Shown here: positions 55,241-63,483 of the stretch, piece after piece | Layout: each line of letters begins with the position of its first letter | Position numbering within the stretch: position 1 is the first letter of the stretch | Origin: Sedimenticola sp. | GTDB taxonomy: Bacteria > Pseudomonadota > Gammaproteobacteria > Chromatiales > Chromatiaceae | Length of the DNA: 64,000 nucleotides | Reading direction: 5' to 3' | NCBI GenBank assembly: GCA_002869585.1 | Contig: PKUO01000002.1 | Span: 1 to 64,000 of the forward strand | Made by a program: the position numbers and the translations under genes | Notes under the pieces: generated by a model | Seen by the model: the letters and a program-made list of their open reading frames with translations, nothing else | Database searches by the model: none | What the model was told of the DNA's origin: nothing

Positions 55241-58200
55241 GTGCTGACCAGGCCCCTGTTGATGTTTCTTCTTCCTCTGCTTTGCCTGCTCTGGGTGCCT
55301 GCTGCACTCACGGCAACGCCTGCCACTAATTTACAACTGGTAGCTGCGGTCAGCGAAAGCATTTCAGCTGCAGATATCGAGGAGCGGCTCAAGGAGCTTG
55401 AGGCGGTTGCCGAGAAGGATGCCGCAACCACCAAGGCGATAGAGCTCTATCGGGAATCCTTGGGGTTTATCAAACAGGCTGGCGAAGACCGGCTTCTGGC
55501 GGCCAGCTACAAGGCGGCGATCGATGAGGCGCCGCAACGGCTGAAGCAGATGCAGGACGATCTGGAATCGGCCAAGAGGCTGGCTCAGCAGGAGCCCAAG
55601 GTTGACGGTGATCAGTCACTCACTGAGCTGGAGCAGTTGTATGCTCAAATTGCCGCCGACCTCCAGGTGGCGGTGCGCAAGGTGACGGTGCTGGAGGAGC
55701 AGGCGGGCAAGGAGAGGTTGCGCCCTGAGCTGAGTGGCAGCGATCTCTCGGCCGCTCGCAAGAAGCTGGAAGAGCTGGAGGCGAAGAGCAAGGTGGCAAT
55801 CACCGGTGATGATGTCGAGGGACGGGCCAGGCAGATTCATCAGACTACCTCATTGGATGCGATCAAGAGCCGGATCAATCGTCTGGAGATGGAACGCCTC
55901 AGCTATGCGCCGCGTCAGGAGCAGATGGCCCTGACTCTGGAGCGCGAGCGTGAACTATCCAAGCAGATTGAAAGGCGTCAGCAGGCACTGCAAACGCTGC
56001 TGAACCAACGCAGGAGCGCCGAGGTTGAAAAGGCTCGCCAGGAGACCCAGCTGGCCCAGCAAGAGGTCCACGATAAACACCCGCTATTACGCGATGCAGC
56101 CCAGCTGAATGCCGGTCTTTCGGAACAGTTGGCAAGAGCCAGCCGGGAGATCGACAAGGTGATTCTGGCGCGTGAGAGCGTCTCCTCGCAGCTCAAGCTG
56201 GTGCAGCAGAATCTCGATCGCATCCAGCAACAGCTGGATATCGTCGGGTTGGATGCCAAGCTGGGCATGGTGCTGCGCAAGCAGCGTCAGGAGCTGCCCG
56301 ATCTGAACAGGATCGAGGAGAGAATCAGCCAGCGCCGCCAGGAGATATCCGAAGCCAGGCTGGTGCAGTTTCAGATCGAGGAGCAGCGCCAGCAGCTGCT
56401 CATCGAGGAGCAGGAGGCCGCGGCCCTGGGAGCGGTCCGGCTGCCTGACATGAACAGCGAAGAGCGTCAGACGCTGACGACCGAACTGGCCAAGCTGCTG
56501 TCCGACCGGCGTGACCTGCTGGACAAACTCAAGACGGTCTACTCGCGCTACGAGTCGGAATTGAGCGACATCATTCTCGACCGGCTGCAGCTGAGTGACA
56601 AGGTGGATCAGTACGGCAGGCTGCTTGATCGCCATCTGGTGTGGACCCCCAGCACAGGTCGGATGGACCTCTCCACCTTCGGTGGGGCCTTGTTGACCTT
56701 CGGCTGGTTTCTGTCAGCGGACAACTGGATGAGTGCGGTCAACGGCATGATCGGCAGTGCCACGCAGAATCCGGTCAGAACCACACTGCTGGTGCTGCTT
56801 GTGTTGGCCCTGTTTCGGGCGAGAAAGCGCCTTATGGCTGTACTTGAAGAGATCTCGCAATCCATCGGCAACGTTACCCGGGACAGCTTCTTCCTGACCG
56901 TCAAAGCGACGGTCTATACCTTTCTGCTGGCCTTGCCGTGGGTGATTCTGGTCGCCATGGTGGCGCTGCTGCTGGTACGCAGCGATCCCGAGGCGTTTAT
57001 CGATGCGGTGGCCGTCGGGGTGCGCCGGATTGCGGTGTTTTTCCTGCTGATGCAGCTGCTACGCTACTTCTTCGTTCAGCATGGTCTGGCCGAGGCGCAT
57101 TTCCGCTGGAAGGCGCAGACCATTACCATCTACCGGCGCAATCTCAATTGGCTGGTGCCGTTGCTGATGCCGCTGGTGTTCATCGTGGGCATCACCGAGT
57201 GGCAGCTGGACGAGGCATACAAGAACACCCTTGGGCGTCTTGCCTACCTGGTCAGCGTGCTGCTGGTCGGGGTGTTCTTTCATCGTGTACTCAACCCCTG
57301 GAGCGGGGTGATACGCCGCGAGGCCGGTCAGGACTGGCGGCCCAGCCTGCTCTGGTACCCGTTGGCCATGGGTTTTTGCCTGTTACTGTTCGGGCTGGCG
57401 TTTGAGGGCTATTACTTCAGTGCGCTGACCCTGGAGAGCCTGCTGTTCTGGTCAATTATCATCGCCAGCGGCAGCTATTTTATCTACAACCTCTCCATCC
57501 GCTGGGTGCTGGTGACCGATCGGCGCCTTGCCTTTTCCCGTGCGCTGGCCAAGCGTCAGGCGGCGCTGGAGGCGCGGGCGGCAAAAGAGGCGTCAGGCGG
57601 CGCTGCAGGCGGCGAGGGGATTCCAGATATCCACGAACTGGAAGAGGTCAAGCTGGCGGCGATCAGCGAACAGACCCGCCGTATCCTGCATATCATTGCC
57701 TTTGCCTCAGCGGTGGTTGTACTCGGTCTGCTTTGGGCGCAATTGATGCCTGCCCTGGCGAAGCTCGACGATTTGGTCCTGTGGGAACACCTGGGTGGAA
57801 GCGGGCAGGTTGTTCCGGTCTCCCTCTGGGATGGGATAATGGCGATACTGGTGTTTGGGCTTACCCTTGCCGCGGGCCGAAATCTGCCGGGCCTGCTGGA
57901 GTTCGCGTTGCTCCAGCCCCTGTCCCTGTCGGCCGGCAACCGCTATGCCATCTCCATGATCAGCAGCTATGTGATCTACGGGACCGGCACCTTCGCCTTC
58001 TTCAGTATGGTGGGCATGAGCTGGGGCGATGTGCAGTGGCTGGTCGCCGCCATGGGCGTGGGTCTCGGCTTTGGCTTGAAGGAGATATTCTCCAGTTTCT
58101 TCTCGGGACTGATCCTGCTGTTCGAACGGCCGTTGCGGGTAGGCGATACCGTTACAGTGGGTGACATCAGCGGGACCGTGTCGCGCATCAGGATGCGCGC

Positions 58201-58642
58201 GACCACCATCACCGACTGGGACAACAAGGAGTTGGTGGTACCGAATGTGAAATTTCTCACCGATGCGCTGGTCAACTGGACGCTCACCGACACCGTCACC
58301 CGGGTCGTGATCAAGGTGGGTATCGCCTATGGTTCGGATGCAGAACAGGCCTATCAGGTGATCAGGGATACCGTGGTGTCGCGGCCGGATGTCATGCAGG
58401 AACCGCCACCGGCGGTGTTCTTTGTCGGGTTTGGCGATAGTTCTCTGGATTATTCGATCTATGTCTTTGTCAACGATCGCAGTAAACGCCTGCCGGTCAC
58501 TCATGATATCCATATCTCGCTGCATAAGGCGCTGAAGGCGGCGGGCATAGAGATTCCGTTTCCCCAACGCGATCTCCATCTGCGATCCGTCGATCCGGCC
58601 CTGGCCGCGAAATTTTCAGACCCTGGAGAGCGCCCTGATTGA
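55241..58642 (+). CDS. Large mechanosensitive channel, MscK/MscM type
   Basis: 1133 residues from GTG 55241, close to E. coli MscK (1120). A signal peptide (about 1-24) is followed by a long periplasmic coiled-coil region (about 40-430, rich in Glu, Gln, Arg and Leu), several membrane helices (about 480-900) and the MscS pore and cytoplasmic part (GVGLGFGLKEIFSSFFSGL near 940-960; FERPLRVGDTVTVGDISGTV). It would release solutes on hypo-osmotic shock. Whether it needs potassium, as MscK does, cannot be told. Confidence 0.92.
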   Translation: MLTRPLLMFLLPLLCLLWVPAALTATPATNLQLVAAVSESISAADIEERLKELEAVAEKDAATTKAIELYRESLGFIKQAGEDRLLAASYKAAIDEAPQRLKQMQDDLESAKRLAQQEPKVDGDQSLTELEQLYAQIAADLQVAVRKVTVLEEQAGKERLRPELSGSDLSAARKKLEELEAKSKVAITGDDVEGRARQIHQTTSLDAIKSRINRLEMERLSYAPRQEQMALTLERERELSKQIERRQQALQTLLNQRRSAEVEKARQETQLAQQEVHDKHPLLRDAAQLNAGLSEQLARASREIDKVILARESVSSQLKLVQQNLDRIQQQLDIVGLDAKLGMVLRKQRQELPDLNRIEERISQRRQEISEARLVQFQIEEQRQQLLIEEQEAAALGAVRLPDMNSEERQTLTTELAKLLSDRRDLLDKLKTVYSRYESELSDIILDRLQLSDKVDQYGRLLDRHLVWTPSTGRMDLSTFGGALLTFGWFLSADNWMSAVNGMIGSATQNPVRTTLLVLLVLALFRARKRLMAVLEEISQSIGNVTRDSFFLTVKATVYTFLLALPWVILVAMVALLLVRSDPEAFIDAVAVGVRRIAVFFLLMQLLRYFFVQHGLAEAHFRWKAQTITIYRRNLNWLVPLLMPLVFIVGITEWQLDEAYKNTLGRLAYLVSVLLVGVFFHRVLNPWSGVIRREAGQDWRPSLLWYPLAMGFCLLLFGLAFEGYYFSALTLESLLFWSIIIASGSYFIYNLSIRWVLVTDRRLAFSRALAKRQAALEARAAKEASGGAAGGEGIPDIHELEEVKLAAISEQTRRILHIIAFASAVVVLGLLWAQLMPALAKLDDLVLWEHLGGSGQVVPVSLWDGIMAILVFGLTLAAGRNLPGLLEFALLQPLSLSAGNRYAISMISSYVIYGTGTFAFFSMVGMSWGDVQWLVAAMGVGLGFGLKEIFSSFFSGLILLFERPLRVGDTVTVGDISGTVSRIRMRATTITDWDNKELVVPNVKFLTDALVNWTLTDTVTRVVIKVGIAYGSDAEQAYQVIRDTVVSRPDVMQEPPPAVFFVGFGDSSLDYSIYVFVNDRSKRLPVTHDIHISLHKALKAAGIEIPFPQRDLHLRSVDPALAAKFSDPGERPD

Positions 58643-58963
58643 TTGGATAATCAGTTTTAAATCAGCGCGTTGTAAGGTTCTGATTAAGAAATAATCTGGT
58701 CGGGATAAGCACTTCTGATTTGACCGTTGGGCCCCGGCTCTGGTATATATGCACGGCTTTTTTTGCCCAGGTGTGGGCGGTTATGCCTCAAAAAATGTGG
58801 ATTGGGCGGCCGATTTTCGGATTTTTGGACTCGCAGGATCAGGCATCTACTGGTTATTCGTGCTGAGACCCGGCCTGACGCGCATTTCTCGAATTCTGCT
58901 CGGGGAAAGAGCAGGATCGTTTTGCAGGTGAATTTTTTTCAGTCAATTTCAGTAGGTTTGACC
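58643..58963. other. 321-bp intergenic region, cytochrome c4 leader
   Basis: Holds the cytochrome promoter (58720-58749) and an apparently untranslated leader of about 200 bases. Small frames inside (for example from 58749) have no ribosome binding site or family resemblance and are rejected. Confidence 0.5.
58720..58749 (+). promoter_or_regulatory. Candidate cytochrome c4 promoter
   Basis: TTGACC (58720-58725), 18-base spacer, TATATA (58744-58749). About 205 bases before the cytochrome ATG. Confidence 0.5.
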
Positions 58964-59569
58964 ATGAACAAGTGGCTTGTTTCAGTTTCCATAGTTTTGG
59001 CACTCACAGTAAACGGCGTTCAGGCGGCAGGAGATGCGGAGGCAGGTAAGACCAAGTCTGCCACTTGTCTGGCCTGCCACGGTCCCGACGGCAACAGTCC
59101 CAATCCAATCTGGCCCAAGCTGGCCGGTCAGCACCCCGCCTACATCATCAAGCAATTGACCGATTTCAAGGCGGGTGCGCGCAAGAATGACCTGATGAGC
59201 CCGATGGCCACACCGCTGACCGACCAGGACGTTCTGGATCTTGCCGCCTATTTCAGCAGCCAGAGCCAATCCACAGGCACCGCCGCTGCAGATCAGGTGG
59301 AACTGGGCGAGCAGATGTACCGCGCCGGCAACACCACCACCGGTGTCGCGGCCTGTATGGCCTGCCACGGCCCCACCGGAATCGGCAATCCAGCGGCCAA
59401 CTTCCCGCGTATCAGCGGTCAGCATGCCGCTTATCTGGAAAAGGCGCTGAAGGACTTCCGCTCCGGTGAGCGCAATAACGATACCGCCAAGATGATGCAG
59501 GGTGTCGCAGCCCAAATGACCGATGCGGAAATCGCCGCTGTCGCGCAGTATGTGCAGGGTCTGCACTAG
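58964..59569 (+). CDS. Dihaem cytochrome c4
   Basis: 201 residues from the ATG at 58964; the frame is open upstream, but the signal peptide (MNKWLVSVSIVLALTVNGVQ, cleavage after AA-type site) fixes the start. Two c-type haem sites, CLACH (about 35-39) and CMACH (about 130-134), lie in two related halves; each half has the methionine ligand region (SPMATPLTDQDVLDLAAYF; MMQGVAAQMTDAEIAAVAQY). Cytochrome c4 carries electrons in the periplasm to terminal oxidases. A terminator follows. Confidence 0.93.
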   Translation: MNKWLVSVSIVLALTVNGVQAAGDAEAGKTKSATCLACHGPDGNSPNPIWPKLAGQHPAYIIKQLTDFKAGARKNDLMSPMATPLTDQDVLDLAAYFSSQSQSTGTAAADQVELGEQMYRAGNTTTGVAACMACHGPTGIGNPAANFPRISGQHAAYLEKALKDFRSGERNNDTAKMMQGVAAQMTDAEIAAVAQYVQGLH

Positions 59570-59601
59570 GCGCTGACCGATTCCGGCAATCGTGTGTAAA
59601 G

Positions 59602-59626
59602 GGGTGGCCTCTGGCCACCCTTTTTT
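59602..59626 (+). terminator. Terminator after cytochrome c4
   Basis: GGGTGGCC (59602-59609), loop TCT, GGCCACCC (59613-59620), then six T. Confidence 0.93.
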
Positions 59627-59795
59627 ATTACGGCATAGTGTCAATAGGCTATCAGGGTATCCCGGGATTTTTTGAACCCTTTGCCCTGGCCTTTGTCACA
59701 ATTTGGGTGTCTTGCCCCCTACGCAAGCCGCAGGTGTGTTGTTAGACTCAAGATTCGTGGCCCAACGGCCGCAAACCCACTTTAGAGGTGTGATG

Positions 59796-60452
59796 ATGAA
59801 GAAGCGATTAGTCGCGTTGGCATTGATGTTGCTGGCACTGTTGGTATCAACGGTGCTTGTGCAGGCCCAGGAAGTCAGTCAGTTTGAGGAGGAGTTGCAC
59901 TACTTCTCGATCATTCCAGAACAACCGGGCGGGGAAGGCGACCGTGTGCAGGTTGTCGAGTTCTTCTGGTATGCCTGCCCACATTGCTATCAGCTCGAGC
60001 CGCACTTGAACAAGTGGCTGGAGAAAAAGCCCGATAATGTCGATTACGTGTCAATTCCTGCGATGTTCAATCGGCCGAACGTGATCATGCATGCAAAAAC
60101 CTTCTATGCTTTGAAATTGATGGGCCTTGCAGAGCAACTGCATGATAAGATTTTCAGTGCCATTCACACCGACAACATGAAGCTGAACACCCAGGAGGAG
60201 ATGGAATCCTTTCTGGCGTCGCAAGATGTCGATATAGAGGCCTACCGCAAGGCGATGAAGTCATTCGCTGTGCAGACCCAGGCACGCCGGGCAGCGGTGC
60301 TGGCCGAGCGTTTCGACATCCGCGGGGTGCCGGCTATCGTGGTGGATGGAAAATACCGGACCGGCGGTCTCGAAGGTAACCTGATGATGCAGGTCACGGA
60401 TTATTTGATCGACCGGGCTCGTGAAGAGAAGGGTGCCAAATCGCAACAATAA
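59796..60452 (+). CDS. dsbA: Thiol:disulfide interchange protein DsbA
   Basis: 218 residues from the second of two ATGs (59793 and 59796), seven bases after GAGG. Signal peptide about 1-25 (ending QAQE). The thioredoxin-like domain has active site CPHC (about 60-63) in VEFFWYACPHCYQLEP and the cis-proline in RGVPAIVV; the inserted helical domain lies between. DsbA introduces disulfides into exported proteins. It is followed after 17 bases by the endonuclease/phosphatase gene, probably one transcript with the diguanylate cyclase. Confidence 0.94.
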   Translation: MKKRLVALALMLLALLVSTVLVQAQEVSQFEEELHYFSIIPEQPGGEGDRVQVVEFFWYACPHCYQLEPHLNKWLEKKPDNVDYVSIPAMFNRPNVIMHAKTFYALKLMGLAEQLHDKIFSAIHTDNMKLNTQEEMESFLASQDVDIEAYRKAMKSFAVQTQARRAAVLAERFDIRGVPAIVVDGKYRTGGLEGNLMMQVTDYLIDRAREEKGAKSQQ

Positions 60453-60469
60453 CAACTCAGTGGGGAACT

Positions 60470-61240
60470 GTGATAAATCGTGCTCATCCTGACAGATTGA
60501 GGTTGCTGAGTTATAACATCCAGACCGGGGTGGATACCCAGCATTACAGTCAATATCTGACGCATAGCTGGAAGCACGTGCTGCCCAACCGGGCGCGTTT
60601 ACAGAATCTGAATCAAATCGCCGACCTGATCGGCCAGTATGACATTGTCGGGCTGCAGGAGGTGGACTCCGGCAGTCTGCGCAGTGGTTTCGTCGATCAG
60701 ACCGAGTACCTCGCCCACCGGGCGGGGTTTCCCCACTGGTTCAAGCAGATCAATCGCCGTATCGGCAATATCGCCCAGCACAGTAATGGTGTGCTCAGCC
60801 GCTTCAAACCTTCGGATGTGCAGGAGTATCGCCTGCCGGGACTGCGCGGTCGCGGGGTGATAGTCTGTCAGTACGGGGGTGATGACGGGCTGACAGTGTG
60901 TATTATGCATCTCGCCCTGAGCAAGCGTGCGCGCCTGCGCCAGATTTCGTTTGTCAGCCAGCTGGTGAAATCCATGCCACATGTGGTGCTGATGGGTGAT
61001 CTCAACTGTGGTTGTGAATCGAGCGAGATGAAATACCTGATGGACAACATCAACCTCCAGGAGCCATCCTGCGAAAAGAGCACCTTCCCCAGTTGGCGGC
61101 CGATGCGCAAGATCGACCATATCCTGGTGTCCGAGTCGCTGCATATTGAAAATGCCCGGGTGCTGGACTATCCCTTCTCGGATCACCTGCCGATTGGGAT
61201 AGATATCATCATCCCTGACAACCTCAACCTGGCAGCCTAG
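60470..61240 (+). CDS. Endonuclease/exonuclease/phosphatase family protein
   Basis: 256 residues starting at GTG 60470; GGGG at 60462-60465 precedes it. Family motifs: LRLLSYNIQTG, GLQEVDSG, the catalytic MHLALSK region, VVLMGDLNCG, and the terminal FSDHLPI. These are the metal and catalytic residues of the DNase I-like fold. No signal peptide, so cytoplasmic. Substrate unknown: it could be nucleic acid, nucleotide or phospholipid. Stop (TAG) and the next ATG are directly adjacent. Confidence 0.88.
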   Translation: MINRAHPDRLRLLSYNIQTGVDTQHYSQYLTHSWKHVLPNRARLQNLNQIADLIGQYDIVGLQEVDSGSLRSGFVDQTEYLAHRAGFPHWFKQINRRIGNIAQHSNGVLSRFKPSDVQEYRLPGLRGRGVIVCQYGGDDGLTVCIMHLALSKRARLRQISFVSQLVKSMPHVVLMGDLNCGCESSEMKYLMDNINLQEPSCEKSTFPSWRPMRKIDHILVSESLHIENARVLDYPFSDHLPIGIDIIIPDNLNLAA

Positions 61241-62794
61241 ATGAGTAGCAGCGGCGACAACGACCGGGAATGGCAGGAACGATACCAGTCGCTGCAGCTG
61301 CAACGTGAAACGGAACTGGCCGCCCAGCAGAGTACCGAGAAACTGCTCTGCCGCACGATTATCCGCCTGACCCTTGCTGCCAGCGGTTTCAACCCGCAAC
61401 TCGATCCCCATCTCAACAAGCTCCGGGATGGCGTAAAGAAGGGTGTGCAGGCCTCCCAGCTGGAGCGCCTCGAGCAGTTGTCCAACGCCATTCTGCATCC
61501 CGACGAACCCCGCGCAACCAGTCAGTCCGGCGCTGCCGATCCCTTCTCCCGGCTGCTCTCCAGAATCTCCCTGAGTGCCAGCCATAACCAGGCCCTGCAA
61601 CGGCTGGTGAAGGCGTGTCTGGCACATCCTGAGGGGGTGTCTGATCAACAGCTTGATCAGCTTCTGGAGCTGATCTCGCAACCCGAGGCGGCCACAAAGG
61701 GCAAGGGCTTGCTGGGGCGATTGTTTGCCAGACAGGGGACCTCCTCTGATGCAGGCCACGAACCCAATGAACGACTGCTGACCCTGCTGGAGAGACTGAA
61801 TTGGCCGGAGCAGATGGGCCAGGACATCGCGCATCTAAAGGACCGCCTGTCGGGCGCTAAGCAGCAGGATGTCTGGGGGGAGGTGCTCGAGGATCTCATG
61901 GATCTGATCTCGGCCATGCTGCGGGATATCCAGCAGGAGATTTATCACACAGAGGGATTTCTGGTTGAGCTGACCGATCGGCTGAAGGAGATCGACAGGC
62001 ATATCCAGGATGGTCAGGATTGTCGTCGCGAATCCCTGGAGAGCGTCAAGCGCTTTGACCAGCAGGTGAATGATGACATTGGCAGCATCCATGCGTCGGT
62101 GAGCGGGGCCAGCAGCATCCAGCAACTCAGAAGCGATGTGGAGACACACCTGAACGTGTTGAAGCATCACATGGACAGCCACATCGCCGAGGAGATGCAA
62201 CTCCACGAGCAGGCCGAACATATCGAGCTGCAGCTACGCGACCGCCTCCGGCATGTCGAGCTGGAATCAGAAGAGCTGCGCAAAAAGGTGGTGGATGCCC
62301 ATCAGAAGGCGACCACCGACAGCGTGACCGGCCTGCCCAATCGTCTCGCCTATGATCAACGACTGCACCAGGAGTATGTCCGCTGGAAGCGCTTCGGCCA
62401 ACCGGTCAGCCTGTTGGTCTGGGATATCGACGATTTCAAGGGGATCAACGATCGCTTTGGTCATCGTTCCGGGGACAAGGCGCTGGCGGTCATCGGCAAC
62501 CTGCTCAAGCAGCGTTTGCGGGAGACGGATTTTGTCGCCCGCTATGGCGGCGAGGAGTTCGTCATGCTGCATATCGGCGCCAGCCTGAATGAGTCGAAAC
62601 AACTCGCCGAATCAATTCGCCAGGCCATCGGCAAAAGCGGATTTCACAGCAACGGCAACAAGGTGCAGGTGACCATCTCCTGCGGCCTGACCGAGTTCAG
62701 GGAGGGGGACACGGTGGAGTCCATCTTTGAACGTGCAGACCAGGCGATGTACCAGGCCAAAGGCAGTGGCAAGAACTGCTGCGCCACCCTGTGA
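61241..62794 (+). CDS. Cytoplasmic diguanylate cyclase with long N-terminal domain
   Basis: 517 residues. The first 330 are soluble and mostly helical with coiled-coil stretches (about 1-35 and 215-345), ending in a linker into the GGDEF domain (about 350-515). The active-site motif is GGEEF (about 435-439), preceded by RETD at the inhibitory-site position, so both synthesis and product inhibition are expected. No membrane segment or known sensor domain. Its N-terminal region resembles that of other uncharacterised diguanylate cyclases of gammaproteobacteria. It ends seven bases before the convergent zinc-ribbon gene's downstream stop. Confidence 0.9.
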   Translation: MSSSGDNDREWQERYQSLQLQRETELAAQQSTEKLLCRTIIRLTLAASGFNPQLDPHLNKLRDGVKKGVQASQLERLEQLSNAILHPDEPRATSQSGAADPFSRLLSRISLSASHNQALQRLVKACLAHPEGVSDQQLDQLLELISQPEAATKGKGLLGRLFARQGTSSDAGHEPNERLLTLLERLNWPEQMGQDIAHLKDRLSGAKQQDVWGEVLEDLMDLISAMLRDIQQEIYHTEGFLVELTDRLKEIDRHIQDGQDCRRESLESVKRFDQQVNDDIGSIHASVSGASSIQQLRSDVETHLNVLKHHMDSHIAEEMQLHEQAEHIELQLRDRLRHVELESEELRKKVVDAHQKATTDSVTGLPNRLAYDQRLHQEYVRWKRFGQPVSLLVWDIDDFKGINDRFGHRSGDKALAVIGNLLKQRLRETDFVARYGGEEFVMLHIGASLNESKQLAESIRQAIGKSGFHSNGNKVQVTISCGLTEFREGDTVESIFERADQAMYQAKGSGKNCCATL

Positions 62795-62801
62795 GGCAGC
62801 G

Positions 62802-63350
62802 TCACTCCTGAAGGTAAAAATAGTCCCAGCGGCAACCCAGAGCTTCGAGCGCGCTGATCAGCTCAGCTGAGGGAACGGCCTCGCCCGGAAACACCCCCCA
62901 GATCTAGATGAACAGTCGCCCAGTGCCCGCACTTTGGCGCCAGTTCAGGGTGGGCATGGATAGATTCGCTCCGCATCCCTCACAATTAAAACTGTCTTGT
63001 TCGGCCAGTTCCCTCCAGTGAACGTAGCGATGACGGCACACCGGACATCTGGGTGGGGTGGTGTTGGGACCAGAGCGGAAGAGCGGTTCTGCAAAGGGAC
63101 CCCTGATGCGAATGTGGCTGAACTCGCTATCGTCCGGGTGTTCCGGTTCAAGGCGTACGAAGGGTGAACAGCCCAGGAAGGTGATCAGTTGCAGGAAACG
63201 GTCACCTGCGAGATAAGCCGCCTGCCCGGCTACATCGGTGGCGCGGGTTTCTCTGGTCAGACCGATGGCGCTGAGCCTCTCCACAACCTGCCCGGTAGGG
63301 GGTAAGGCGGCTTCGGGCGATGGGGTGAGAATCAGTTTTGAGTGGGGCAT
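62802..63350 (-). pseudogene. Zinc-ribbon protein interrupted by an in-frame amber codon
   Basis: From the ATG at 63350 a frame of 148 codons runs to TAG (62906-62904). The same frame then stays open for 33 more codons to TGA at 62802 and reads IWGVFPGEAVPSAELISALE, then a segment ending CRWDYFYLQE, which looks like genuine protein. The product has CPVCRHR and CEGCGANL, a four-cysteine zinc ribbon (about 104-130). The join (GRLFI, stop, IWGVFPG) suggests a single GAG-to-TAG change. It is either a recent nonsense mutation, a sequencing error, or read-through. Divergent from the ZnuA-like gene, with a Zur-like site between them. Confidence 0.75.
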
Positions 63351-63431
63351 GGGGCAGGGTCGGTTTCTGTTCCCAGCAATCCTAGCAGATATGATGTGAT
63401 CCGGTGTGCATGGATGCTTGCATTTGAATGA

Positions 63432-63450
63432 TATGTGATAACATAACATT
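63432..63450. promoter_or_regulatory. Zur-box-like operator
   Basis: TATGTGATAACATAACATT matches the gammaproteobacterial Zur palindrome AATGTTATAATATAACATT at 16 of 19 positions (consensus recalled, not searched). It lies in the spacer of a possible promoter TTGAAT (63424-63429)-N17-CATTAT (63447-63452), 33 bases before the ZnuA-like ATG, so Zur-zinc would block transcription. Confidence 0.6.
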
Positions 63451-63483
63451 ATTGTTTCCTGGAATATTCAATCGGGATTGTGC

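Noticed and set aside
58727-58963. Upstream extension of the cytochrome c4 frame
   Set aside because: It would place 79 residues before an obvious signal peptide and starts inside the promoter.
60599-61834. 411-codon minus-strand frame
   Set aside because: It is antisense to the endonuclease/phosphatase and diguanylate cyclase genes and shows no family motif.
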